A stretch of 64,000 nucleotides of DNA from Zymoseptoria tritici IPO323 (taxonomy: Eukaryota > Ascomycota > Dothideomycetes > Mycosphaerellales > Mycosphaerellaceae). The stretch lies in assembly GCF_000219625.1 (NCBI RefSeq), contig NC_018201.1, positions 80,179-144,178 of the forward strand. Reading direction: 5' to 3'. A model generated the notes under the pieces. The model did not search any database. It was not told the origin of the DNA and worked only from the letters and a program-made list of their open reading frames with translations. Numbering within the stretch: the first letter of the stretch is position 1; each line of letters opens with the position of its first letter. This document shows, piece after piece, positions 34,001-44,399 of this stretch. The translations under genes were made by a program, and so were the position numbers.

Positions 34001-37000
34001 ATGGTTGCGCAACGTGAACCCGTCTCAAACGAGAGGCAAAAAGAACGCTGGTTTGGCAAACGCCAGTTTCCAGAACAAAAAGTCAACCACACACCAGAAC
34101 AATAACTCCACCACCACCAAAATACCCCTGACAGCCCCGACAACCCCCAAGATAGTCCCGGTACTGTCACAGATACCCTCCAAGCGATTGCGCAACATCG
34201 TGTTGTCCACCCGAACACCTCCACCGCTGCCATGGATCCTAACACTCCCTCCGGCGTGTCCCTGTTGAGCGAGATGGTGACATCTGAACTCGAGCGCATG
34301 GATATCGGTGATCTGAACGATACACAGCGCAGCGCAGTGGAGAAACTGCTCCGCGAGATCGAGGATGAAGACAATCAAGATGCCGAGCTGAGTGGTGAGG
34401 AGCCCGAAACCAACGAAGAGGATCCGGATGCCGATCCAGAGGATGAGGATGTTGATAACGATGAAGAAGAGCTGTTGCCTGGACAGGAGCGCACAGCTAA
34501 AGAGAAGCGGATCTTCCAGCTTAAGTTCAAGAATGTGATGAAGGCCGTTCGCGATGCTAGATTTGGTGGATTTGAAGCCCTTCTTCGCCACTGGACTCGC
34601 GCAGACAAGCTGCAGTATCGGTCAGCAACATACCGCCGTCGAGTCCGTAGAATCCAGTCAGTCCTGTGGCGTGAGAAGCTTGTTAGCACGAAGCAGATCC
34701 GGTCAGAGCTGAAGAAGCTTGTTAGCATGCCATTCTTCGACAAGTACAAGCCCGAGAACAGCATGAAGCAGGTCGAGCTGAATGAGATCAACGAGATCAT
34801 TCGCAAGACGGCGCCGACTTGGTATGCGATGATCAACGACGAGCTTCTGCCTAATGATCGCGCCAACTGGGCCGAAGTCAAGCAGCGATTCAAGAACAAG
34901 TACGACTTGATTGCAAAGCGCAGTGTGATAATGACGACCACTGTCGTCCACTCGATTGCCAAGCAGCGTGCGAACTGGATGCCAAAGGCGCTCGGTTTGT
35001 TGTTGGTCACAGGTGGTGTTAAGAGCCGTCTGATTTCAGTTCTTAATCGCGCCGGCCTCGTGTCTGGTTTCAAGACCCTCCAAGCTCTTCAAGAATCGAA
35101 TGCCGATGAGCATATACGTGCGGTAGTGGAAATGGCGAAGGATCCCCAGGTGCTGATCGCGTACGACAACTTCTGCCGCCAGGAGCAGAAGAATGAGCAG
35201 GTCGTTGGGCAGAAGAACGAGCAGAAGAATATGACCACGTCCCTAATCGCGAAGTGCCAGTACATCCACAAGAACATCAACAAGGGCATGGTCAATTGGA
35301 AGACGCCACTCTTGGCCAAGAGCATCATTCGCAACCTCGGCAGCAAGGACACCGTCGGTGACATCCTCGCTCGCGGCAAGCAGAGCGCCAAACACCTTGC
35401 AGCGCAGGACACCCAAGCGGATGCTTAAGGTCGTCCTGTGGCCGGACCTGTGTACGGTCCAGAGCCACCTCCTTAGGCTCAGGCTCAGACTTAGACTCAG
35501 ACTCAGACTCGCGATCCGTTCGCCGCGACTGTGGAAGACGCTCCGGAAGATGAAGGAGAAGGTGGCCCAGATCCTGCGATGTTGGCGATGACTCCGGACC
35601 ATGCAACCGCGCTGTATCACATTAACCAGAGTATGGCCGCTGCGATTGGCAACGAGATCATTAACCAACTGTTTGGGTCCGGTGGCAGTCGTCCGCAATG
35701 GCCAGTGCTTGACGAGCTGATCCATGCGCTTACCCAAGTGCTGTCGCTGCCGGTGTCGATGAATGATGAGGCCTCCCTTAAGGGGACGTATGCGGTGCAT
35801 GAGGACGTCTGGCTGAGGTTTCTGAAGTTCTGCAGAGAAGACTTCAAGGCTGAGAAGAGTGGTCGGTTGTGGCTCATCCATGGTGACCAGATGACGATCG
35901 AACGCGCTCGCTCGGTGATGAAGGAGATGGTCGAGAGCGAGCTCTCGTTCGACAAGAAGGATTGGATGCTTCCGATCCCTGCCTGGTTCCACATCAAGAT
36001 GAATAACCTGTGGACTGTTGCAATGCGCACGCACTATGATCTAAACAAGGACGGCGATGTCCTTGATCACGGCCTCAAAGCCGACAACAAGTACTTCGGC
36101 ATTAAGAAGATCACCAACAAGAACCCCAAGTTCTTTAACACGCAGAGTCTTGTTGTTCGTGGGTTCAAGGCTTGCGTTCTCGGCATGTTCGTGCAGGAAC
36201 TGAAGGATCGCCAGGATTGCACGTTCGTTCGGCGCGGTGATGAATCTGATCTGGATGCGATCCGTCGCTCGGTGTCTGATATGGGCAAGACCAAGTATCT
36301 GGAAGTCTTGGAGTCCATCTACCAGAAGGCGTTCACTGCGAAGGCGTGGAAAGGAACTGATGCTACGGCCGAGGATCCGACCTTCATTAAGGATCCGGTA
36401 TTTACGACACAGGCCCGCATGATGCAAGAAGTGGAGCTCTTTATGACCATTGGCAAGGCGACTCGGATGGAGGACATTGGCCACATGCGCCGCCTCGTGG
36501 ATCGATTGATTATCCAGTTCCTTAGTGCAGGCCAGAGCAACTACGGTCGTGAGATGATCTACCTGCGGTGGTTGTTGAGCGAGGCTGTCGATGAAGAACT
36601 CCAGACCGGTATCCTGGCTTCCAGTGTCCTGAACCAGTCTGGTCATCGCAGCAAGGCAGTGGCCACGGACGAGCTCGTCGAAATCTACAATATGGAGTAC
36701 TCCATGGACATCAAGCAGCACGCCAACTCCACGCACACTCTCGACAAGACCTTTCGTCGCATCGCCCTCATGCGCGAGTGCACCCGTGTGCTGAAGCTGA
36801 TCTTCGGTGGACTCGGAGCGACGTACACTAACTATCACACTGCGAAGAACACATCCGACGACATCATCGGATATGGCATGCAGCTCCAGGAGAAGGGCCT
36901 CTCGTCCATCAAGGCTCGCACTGGTGCCCTGTCAGAGGACATCCGGCAAGCTGGTGTGGAACTTCTGTTGTCGAAGGTCGGTAACTTCAACACTGAGAAC

Positions 37001-37222
37001 CGGCGTTTCGCGCGTGGTATCACCACGGTCTCGCCAAACTTCGACGATGGTGAGCCTGAGGATTTCGGTCAACACAGTGAAGCTGCTGCTGAGGATGGCG
37101 ATGAAGCATTCATTGCGGCTGGTGGAGGCGGCGAGGACGAGATCGAGGAGGAGATCGGGGAAGATGACTGGGAGGATGTTGCAGACGATGGGGCTGTCGG
37201 TGGAATGAGCAGCGCCTTGTGA
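34001..37222 (+). pseudogene. DUF6589-like protein gene, single reading frame with four premature stops
   Basis: One frame runs from ATG 34001 to TGA 37222, about 1073 codons without an intron. It is interrupted only by TAA 34103, TAA 35426, TAG 35474 and TAG 35492, all explained by CAA/CAG to TAA/TAG. The N-terminal part from 34232 is very acidic, followed by a Lys/Arg-rich segment and helices (FKNVMKAVRDARFGGFEALL). A Gln-Thr linker with repeated CAGACT codons separates the two halves. The second half has RLWLIHGDQMTIERARSVMK at about residues 623-642, then a GFKACVLGMFVQELKDRQDC region, and ends acidic. The HGDQ segment in an all-helical fungal protein is what I associate with DUF6589, a family of unknown function often found in repetitive DNA. 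A role as recombinase or transposase is conjecture. Confidence 0.66.
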
Positions 37223-37268
37223 GTGCGAATGAGCTGTTGATGCGAAGGGGTGGTGAAACGATGACTGT

Positions 37269-37486
37269 CCAGAGCAATAAGTCGGTTGTGCCAGAACAAC
37301 TCGAAGTAGTCAGAACGAAAAGTCCCTGTTATCAATGTGCCTTTGCCTCTGATCTCAGCCGTTGTCGCCTTGTGGTCACTCGTAGCTCAGAGCAATAACT
37401 TCGCTTATGCCAGAACGATAATATCGCTCGTGTCAGAACGATAACCTCATGCTAAAGCAATAACATCGCTCGTGCCAGAACAATAA
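37269..37486. repeat. Motif array M1: about eight CCAGAACRATAA-type repeats
   Basis: Clear copies: 37269-37280 (CCAGAGCAATAA), 37387-37398 (TCAGAGCAATAA), 37410-37421 (CCAGAACGATAA), 37433-37444 (TCAGAACGATAA) and 37475-37486 (CCAGAACAATAA), with shorter ones near 37291, 37310 and 37453. The last five recur every 20-23 bp. The array lies between the DUF6589-like gene and the next genes, inverted relative to array L. Confidence 0.8.
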
Positions 37487-37786
37487 CCTCAGGCTGAAAT
37501 GCGGTCGGAGGGTGAAGTGAAGCTCGGTTCGGTCAGGGAGTGAAGGGTTGTCGCCAATGTGAGGTTTCTCACCAATAGGAAGGAAAGTGAGTCGTCCGGT
37601 GACAAAACGTCGTCGATCGCCGCTCTGTTTGTCGTCTGCTTCTTCTTCTTCTTTCTCCTCACGTACAACAGCAGCAGCCGCAACATCACTGCCGCCGGAT
37701 CTCTCTTCCCTTTTTGTTGTCCGTCCATGCCTATCGAAGGCATCACCATCATCGCCATCATCACAATCCGCCGCGCCGCCGCCACC

Positions 37787-38171
37787 ATGTCTCGTCTCGC
37801 TGCCCATTGGGCACGCCAGCTCTTTCCGTTCGTTGCGAGCTCGACCAAGAGCCGCTCCACCACCAGCATCACGAAGTAAGTCCAGCAGTCCAGCAGTCCA
37901 GCGGTCCAGCAGTCCAGCGGTCCAGCAGTGAAGCGGTCGTCCGGTGACTTTTAAGCTAACTTCAATGTAGGCGTGACAAAACCCGCCACCTATCCGACGA
38001 TCGTGGTCGCGACACAGTCCCTCCGTCCATCCCGGCCTTCTCCTTTGCTCCGCCGGTCACCACCTCTTCCGACAACAACATCATCCTCGACGACGACGAC
38101 GATGACAATGCTGGCTTCGCTGGCTTCACCGGTGGCGGCTCGCCTTCTTCCTCTCCCTCGCCCGCCCATCT
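37787..38171 (+). CDS. Small hypothetical gene, two exons seen
   Basis: ATG 37787 is in a strong GCCACCATG context. Exon 1 encodes MSRLAAHWARQLFPFVASST and ends at 37875. The 95-bp intron (GTAAGT donor, GCTAAC branch, GTAG acceptor at 37970) contains a small GTCCAGCAGTCCAGCGG repeat. Exon 2 (37971-38171) gives KRDKTRHLSDDRGRDTV, then a Pro/Ser and Asp-rich stretch, ending at another GTAAGT. The third exon is not resolved; it could join the Cys-rich gene that starts at 38382, making this its 5' part. No family recognised. Confidence 0.42.
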
Positions 38172-38381
38172 GTAAGTCCACGTTTTCTGCTTTGTCGAAG
38201 AGATTGTCGACAATCGCACGTGAAGCCGACAATACCACGAAATCACCTCCTCCTGCTGCCTATATCACTCCGCACCCACCTCATTCTTCTCGTCCTTCTT
38301 CTTCGCTTCTTCGTCACGCACCAGCACGCCACCTCTGTCGCCATCACCAACACCAACATCAACACCAATACCAACATCAAG

Positions 38382-39088
38382 ATGTCGCGCTCTTCTCCTC
38401 CCTTCGTAGAAGTCGACCTGGACGCTTTGCTGGACGATGTCGCTGAATATGCCGACCGAGAACCTGCGCGCGCTGCTGCCCCTGCCTGGCGCCCTCTCTT
38501 GCCCTCTCCTTCGCCCGCACATCAACCACACCTCCGCCGCCACCACCAAGAGCCGCTAGTCGCCTTTCTGCCCTGCGCCGTCCTGCTCTTCGCCGCCGCA
38601 GCTCACCACCACCACCATCCTCCGACCCGTTCGAACTTGTCGTGCCCTCAGATGAGGAAGAAGAAGACGACGATGACACCCTGCTTGCTCCTGCTCCAGC
38701 TCCAGCTCCAGCTCCAGCTCCGACACCTCCTCAACAGCAACAACAACAGCAAGACCGCGGTCGCGGTCGACCTTCTGGCTCTGGCTCTGCGGAGCTATAC
38801 CAGCCACAAGAGACTGGCAAGTGGTGGACGAAGCAGGTGGATCGGATCGGCTGGGACAACATGAAGCCAGCTGAGCCGAGGAAGATCTCGGCTGTCGCCA
38901 GAATTGAAGAGCAGCCGCAGTATAGCACTGCTCGGATTCCGGCCTGCAAGAAGTGTGTTCTAAGAGAGCAACGCGGTGGCATTAGCCCGTGCAAAGTGTA
39001 CACACACGAGGCTGCCGGTCTGTTCGAGAAGGGCAAGGCGTCGGTCAAGTGCTCCCGTTGTCGCGTCGGTGGAGAGGTGTGCGAGTAG
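38382..39088 (+). CDS. Cys-rich, probably zinc-binding protein (copy 1)
   Basis: ATG 38382 (MSRSSPPFVEVDLDALLDDV) opens a frame that must shift once, by indel or unrecognised intron, between about 38480 and 38560. It then reads PFELVVPSDEEEEDDDD, an Ala-Pro repeat, Gln run and DRGRGRPSGSG basic patch. The C-terminal domain has Cys at CKKC, SPCK, CSRC and VC before TAG 39088, with spacing C-x2-C-x10-C-x18-C-x2-C-x6-C. The pattern resembles short zinc-binding domains of fungal transposon proteins, and the GRGRP patch resembles an AT-hook. A diverged homologue at 54196-54645 keeps the same end. It lies convergent to the helicase gene. DNA binding is inferred. Confidence 0.58.
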
Positions 39089-39201
39089 ATAGCCTTGAAA
39101 CGAGCTGGTTTAGTAGTGTCTTCAATCTTCAATCTTCAATCTTGAAATCTCAGGTCGAGTGTGTCCATTTTCCGGCTTCTGCAATCTTTCTAGCTCCTGT
39201 G

Positions 39202-39405
39202 TTTTTTGTCCTAACACGATTGTATTTTTTGTCCTAACGCAATGGATGGCTGGATTCGTGGATTCGAGGTTCGGAGATTCGCAGACTGTAGAGTCGATCG
39301 AGTTCGAGATTCGTAGGCTGTAGAGTCGATCGAGTTCGGGGTGGCTGCAGATAGCAGGCATTATTTGTCCTAACGCAATTCGCGATTCGTGTTAGGACAA
39401 TAAAT
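39202..39405. repeat. TTGTCCTAAC repeats, three direct and one inverted
   Basis: TTTTTGTCCTAAC is at 39203-39215 and 39226-39238, ATTTGTCCTAAC at 39364-39375, and the inverted GTTAGGACAATAAA at 39392-39405. TTAGGACAATAA differs from CCAGAACAATAA only by transitions, so these are probably variants of the same motif. Between them a 30-bp stretch with CTGTAGAGTCGATCGAGTTC occurs twice (about 39284-39306 and 39318-39338). Confidence 0.65.
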
Positions 39406-39420
39406 GTAAGGGATCGGTCG

Positions 39421-39458
39421 GCGTTGGCGTTGGCGTTGGCGTTGGCGTTGGCGTTAGG
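39421..39458. repeat. TTGGCG hexanucleotide repeat
   Basis: About six units between the Cys-rich gene and array M2. Confidence 0.85.
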
Positions 39459-39719
39459 GAGGATGCATTCGAAGAAGAGAAGATGAAGTGTGTCGAGGAC
39501 AACAGCAGGAGGATTTGGGGCGTGATACAAAGTGGTTTGAACGCTTTGCGGAGGCAGCCCCGCTTATGTCGTACGACACTTTGCGACAGCATCCGTTCTA
39601 ACAACAGACAAACGATCCTCATGCGACGGCGAAAACGATCATTATGCGACACTAACTGCGACAGCGACCGAGCCTAGCCGCGACCAAACCTGCCGCAATG
39701 AGGTTGAGTTTTAAGGCCC

Positions 39720-39794
39720 TCAGAACAATACGTCGACTACTGCCAGAACAATAAGTCTGCCGTCAGAACAATATGTTAGCGCGCCAGAGCAGAA
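39720..39794. repeat. Motif array M2: CCAGAACAATAA-type repeats
   Basis: Copies lie at 39720-39730 (TCAGAACAATA), 39743-39754 (CCAGAACAATAA), 39763-39774 (TCAGAACAATAT) and 39783-39794 (CCAGAGCAGAAA), 20-23 bp apart. They lie between the convergent Cys-rich and helicase genes. Confidence 0.78.
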
Positions 39795-40375
39795 AGTCTA
39801 AGAGCAAGAGAGGTGGTTATCAGGAAGCGAGGCTGAACAAGAACTTCTCATCGAATCTACGGAAGCTCTACGATATACACGGTGTTCTTAACATGAAGAG
39901 ACCAGAGTTCCCACCGGTTGCTGTCGACTTAAGCTATACCGGATATTCCGATTACACCTCCTTAGTCTCCGCCTGCTTCAACCTCTCGGGCTGCTATCGC
40001 GATTCACACCCCGTAGATTCTTCGCCGTGAAGGAGCGCTTGCGACCCCGGCTGCTCCTAAGCGACACCGTCTCTAGCATAGCCTGCAATTGCTCGCCGGT
40101 AGGAGGAACCTCCGTAGTCGTGTCTCTGCCTAGTGAGAGGATGCGTGCGCGCGTAGCTGGACCGCCCACCTCTGCGGTTTGCTGTTCTTCAATGACACTC
40201 TTCTGTCCGGTTGCGCCGGTGACAGCTGGTGTGGATCGACGACGAGTGGTAGGTGAAGTAGTCGATGGACCAGCGATTGGAGCACTCGCCGGACCAGCTG
40301 CGACACCTGCCAGATTCTGCGTCTGCAGAGGTGCTAGATTGCGGGCTAATCGACGAGCTGGAGTCTGCTGGCCTG

Positions 40376-40540
40376 CTAGAGTCGGACCTGCTGGAGTCTG
40401 CTGGCTTGCTGGAGTCTGCTGGCTTGCTGGAGTCTGCTGGCTTGCTGGAGTCTGCTGGCTTGCTGGAGTCTGCTGGCTTGCTGGAGTCTGCTGGCTTGCT
40501 GGAGTCTGCTGGCCTGCTGGAGTCGGACCTGTTTAAGTCT
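40376..40540. repeat. 18-bp coding minisatellite (PASQQT repeat)
   Basis: About eight units of an 18-bp repeat (GGAGTCTGCTGGCTTGCT) encode PASQQT on the minus strand in the C-terminal tail of the helicase gene. The unit is in frame, so the copy number can change without breaking the protein. Confidence 0.8.
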
Positions 40541-43329
40541 GCTGGCCTGCTGGAGTCGGACCTGCTTAAGCCTAACCTGCTTGAGTTTGGGCTGCTTGGG
40601 CCTGCTTCGTTGCTCGAACGTTGGCTTGGACACGCAATGAATTGAGATCCGCTGAGTTCCGGATATTCCCCTGGGTGGCCTTGCGACGCGCATCCATGGC
40701 TGCACGGCCGGTGCCTTGGACTGTCTGTACTTGAGAGACAGCAGCGCGGAGTGCCGCTTTCCTCGCCTTCTCAGCCTCCTCGGCCTCCTTCTCCGCTGCT
40801 TCCTTGGCCTTATAGATGGTTTCCCACTTATGATGAACGTCGATCTGGTTAAGGTAGATCATCAACTCCTGGATATCCTGCTGCTCCGACCAGTTATTAA
40901 GAAGTGGCGCAGTTTCAAAGACTTCTTCGTCCGTCACACCAGGCCAATCCTTAGTAATGTTAGCGAAGATGTTGCACAGCTGGTACTGCAGGTCCTTGGA
41001 CATGTAGAAGTCGGTGGGGATCGTGAAGTGGAGCAGCTCGGCATTAAAGTTCTCGTCGTCGCTGAACATACTACTGGCAGTCGCCGACTTCTGCGCAGCC
41101 CACTGCTCGATGAATGCTAAGGCAACACCGCGACGCGAATCGACTGTTAGCTTTGATGGCTTCTTGGGACCGGGTGGTGGGCGCAAGTCGAGATTGTGTT
41201 CCTTCTCGAGCTCGGGATTGCACATGTTACAACACTTGTCGTTAGGGATTGGATCTTGTGGATACTGGCATCGCTCCTCACCAAGGTACTTGTTCTGGAC
41301 CTTGCGACAGCATAGGCCCTTGCCATTGTGCAAGAGGTGTGAGTTCCGGATCTCACGGAAGATAGTTGGTGTGTTCTTACGCTTCTTAATCTCGTCCTTG
41401 GTGAAGAAGCTCTTGCCGTCAGATGCCTTCTTCTTCTTCTTCTTGGCTGGCGCATCCTCGTACTCGCTGTCGCCACGGTCGCTCTCGTCACCACCAACGC
41501 CTTCGCCTGGATTCGCAGCGTCACCCTCGCCAGGGATCTCATTAGCGAGCAAGGACTCGCGCAGACGGGAGCTAAGTCGGACTGGACGCTCTCGACGGCT
41601 TCGTGGAGACAACACGGTTGGCAATGGGCCCGCTGGCACTGGCTCTAGCTCTTCCTCAGGAGGCGGCGGGATAAGCGATGTACCTCCGGAGTCAGGATGC
41701 ACATGCTTCTCCTCGTTATCGAGCCAATGCTCCTGGAAAGTCATGCCAATGCCATAGATCTTGTCACCATTCTCGTCCACCTGATCTTGAAGGCGATGCG
41801 ACCGACCAAGACGCTGTGTCTGATCCTCGGGATCCTTGGTAATGGGAATCTTGTTCTGGGTCACATACTTGATATCTAGAACGTTGGTGCCGGTACTGAT
41901 TTTGGTCGTGCCAGCCATAATGCGGATCTGGGACTCCCGGCCAAGCTTCTTGAACTCATTGTATCGCTTGTCCTGGTCATGCGGAGCGACATGGGCAGTG
42001 TAGAAGGACACGATCTTGTCGACATCATGGCCACCACTGCTATCGTTCGTGTATCGATGCTCGAGTGGCTGGCTCTGCGTTTTCTCAACGAGCCATCCAC
42101 GCACAATGTTGCAGAAGTTGGTAACCGCGGTGCGGCCATCGATGAATACCAGCGCCTTGTCCATCGAGCCAGGGCTGGCATGGCCATTGTCGTCGACTGC
42201 CTTCCGCACGAGGAAGGACAGATAGTCGTAGTCAACTGCGTTCGAAGGGATGTTCTTGACGATGTACGTGGTGTCTGGCCGATCGATGCTCCCACGGATG
42301 ACCTGCGTATGGAACGCTCCATCGCCGACTGGACGCATACCCACCGAGTCGCTGCTTAACAAGAACGCCTCAGTCTCAACCGAGATGGTCGCCGACACGC
42401 ACAGCATCGGCGCATCTAGCCTCAAGCCGCTGCGCAGCTCACCAATCTGGGCATACTCCTCGCGAAACTTAATCCACTTCATTACAAGATAAGACTCGTC
42501 AATTACGAGAAGTCCGATCTTGTTGCGCACACGCTTGACCAACGCGCGAAAGGTTGGCTCTGCAGCAGTCTCTGGGCCGACAATCCAGTGTGTTCGATCG
42601 CCAGCTTCCAGTTCTTCCAGCTACTTGGGATTGGCAGCCTTGCTCTCCTTGGTAATGTTAATAGGACGCACGAGTCCACCGCTGGATGAGGCTTCTGCAA
42701 TGCGACGAAGATCCTCGGCGTGTTCATCGCCAATGCGGTTGAGGGGTGTGATCTGAAGGGTGATGAGGCCGGCTGCGGATGTCTGTTAGCTGCGTGTGGA
42801 TGAAGCAAGGGAATGTGAAACTTACTTATGATTGTGACCGCCTGGAAGGTGATACTCTTGCCCTCGCCAGTACGCACGATGTTGAGAACATCCATCTGGC
42901 CAAACACGATCGCATTGACCATATCGATCTGGATCTCCTTCGGCTGGTAGCCCTTCCCTAGGTGAAGAAGATCGAAGATCTTAACCAAGCTGGCGATGAC
43001 AATCTCTCTCTAAACATCCATCTGGCCTGGACACTGGCCGACCATATACACGAGCTGCGGAAGTTCCTCGATTGACATAGTGGGGATGAGTGCACATTGG
43101 GCCTTGAAGTGCTGTGCGTAGTCTCGTGGATGATCTGGAAGCGGCACCGGCGCACATTGGAACTCTGGATGATCGCGAGTCACTGCACCACGGGCTGGCG
43201 CTTCGGCAGCAGTTTGCTCGGATGCTGGAGCTGGCCGCTTTGAGGATGTTGGAGCTGGCCGCTTCGAGGACGATGGTGCTGGCCGCTTGGTTAAAGAGGC
43301 ATATTGGCGAACCGTCCTGTCGCATTAAT

Positions 43330-44110
43330 TGCACACCGTCTGCTCAGCTTGTGAGGCATCCTTGTCAGGGTAGAAATCGATGCGCTCGAGATCGCGTGCA
43401 CATCACTTGCACCACTTCATCTCTATGTTAAACTCATCATCCAAAACGCCCTCGCAGTACTGGCACTTCCTACTCGGGCACCGGATGTTCTTGTTCCTCG
43501 ACACCTTGCAATTAGGGCAGTCGAAGTATGGCTCTGGCCGCTTTGAGAACGATGGTACTGGCCGCTTTAAGGATGATGGAGCTGGCTGCTTGGTTGACGA
43601 TGCTGGAGCCGGTCGTGGCACATAGTGTTCGTTGCATGCATCCTGCTCTCGACGCTTTAGGCTAGTGTCCTTCCCCGGGAAGAAGTCCTCGCGTGCGGTG
43701 TCATGTCCACCGCCTTGCTTGCACCACTTCATCTGGATATTAAGATCTGCATCGAGAATCTTCTGTTCACAGTACATGCACTCTCCGGTGTCCTCCTCAC
43801 CCTCCTACTTCGTGTCTCTCGAGAAGCCACATGTAATGCAGTCGAAGTAACGCGGATCGATCCCTCCAGCAAGCGGTGTGCAGCTGTAGCAGAAGTCTTT
43901 GCGCTCTGTACCGACTTGTGCATGGTTGAAGTTGACTCGCGTCGTCTCGTGTCCGCTGCTATGAATACACCACTTCAACTCCGAGCGCAAGTCGTTGTTA
44001 ACCGTGTCGGCATCACACCACACACAGAAGGATGCGCCTGGTGCAGTATCGCGAGCTCGAGCCCTGCGCATGGAACAGCCAGTGCACTCGAAGAACAACG
44101 GAAGAGAAGC
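43330..44110 (-). other. Three tandem Cys-rich units at the helicase N-terminus
   Basis: Each unit follows the pattern F-x-C-x2-C, about 15 residues, C-x2-C, about 12 residues, KWC, a short gap and then an F-P or similar ending. Examples are FECTGCSMRR then FCVWCDAD then LKWCIHSSGH; FDCITCGFSR then CMYCEQK then MKWCKQGGGH; and FDCPNCKVSR then CQYCEGV then MKWCK. Paired CxxC plus His suggests two zinc ions per unit. The third unit is cut by TGA 43403. Confidence 0.65.
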
Positions 44111-44375
44111 ATCCTCAGACGGATCGCCACCCATCGGCGTGTCCTCCTGCTACTGAGGCGAGTCGATATCCATCCTCTGCATCGCTTCCAGCTCCTCAGC
44201 AGTCGGCTCCATCGACTCGCTTCCGCCATAGTGTCTTCCTCGATATCCGCCTCGATTCACACGCCCTGCTTGCTCTTGTGCCGCCCTCGCAGCCTGCTCG
44301 GTCGCGCGCTGCTCAGCCTCTCGTGCACGCTGGTCGGCGAAGAAATTGGTCACAAGGCCACCACGACTTCACGTG

Positions 44376-44387
44376 CCAGAGCAATTA
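44376..44387. repeat. Motif copy R: CCAGAGCAATTA
   Basis: A single copy of the element motif just upstream of the helicase gene start, taken as the minimal right border. Confidence 0.55.
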
Positions 44388-44399
44388 GTATAAGGGCGG

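Larger units (their letters stand above)
39978..44353 (-). pseudogene. RecQ-like (telomere-linked-helicase-like) helicase with N-terminal Cys-rich repeats
   Basis: The frame runs on the minus strand from about 44353 (no ATG at that edge; SMEPTAEELEAMQRMD near 44215 offers one) to TGA 39978. The N-terminal third carries three Cys-rich repeats. Helicase motifs follow: a Q-motif-like GYQPKEIQIDMV, Walker A VRTGEGKS (42854-42874), a 53-bp intron at 42825-42773, motif II DESY (42489-42500) where DEAH/DESH is expected, motif III-like CVSATIS, motif V-like TKISTGTNVLDIKYV, and motif VI QRLGRSHR. A CCNMCNPE zinc-like segment follows, then a coiled Ala/Glu/Lys-rich part, PASQQT repeats and a basic end. 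Eight stops interrupt it: TAG 44150, TAG 43805, TGA 43403, TAA 43325, TAG 43010, TAG 42621, TAA 40572 and TAA 40533, nearly all CAR to TAR. The family matches RecQ-type helicases common in fungal subtelomeres and transposons. Confidence 0.78.
33630..44387. mobile_element. Candidate multigene mobile element: DUF6589-like, Cys-rich and RecQ-like genes with shared repeat motif
   Basis: The unit is defined by the outermost copies of a 12-bp motif: TTATCGYTCTGG at 33630-33663 on the left and its complement-type CCAGAGCAATTA at 44376-44387 on the right. Inside are three main genes and one small gene, separated by more copies of the motif. Left-end copies are inverted relative to all others. Exact termini and a target duplication were not found, so the borders are minimal. 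A diverged second copy of two of its genes at 51.35-54.65 kb keeps their convergent arrangement, which supports the genes moving or duplicating together. Confidence 0.5.

Noticed and set aside
35243..36838. Minus-strand frames of 263-265 codons opposite the DUF6589-like gene
   Set aside because: They are shadows of the long plus-strand coding frame and have no motif.
39450..39460. TTAGGG next to a TTGGCG array as a telomere remnant
   Set aside because: Only a single TTAGGG occurs; it follows from the end of the hexanucleotide repeat.
40265..40645. Plus-strand Leu/Glu/Ser repeat frame
   Set aside because: It is the antisense reading of the PASQQT minisatellite within the helicase gene.
33630..44387. 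Starship-type giant element
   Set aside because: No DUF3435 tyrosine recombinase-like gene was seen and the cargo gene types differ.
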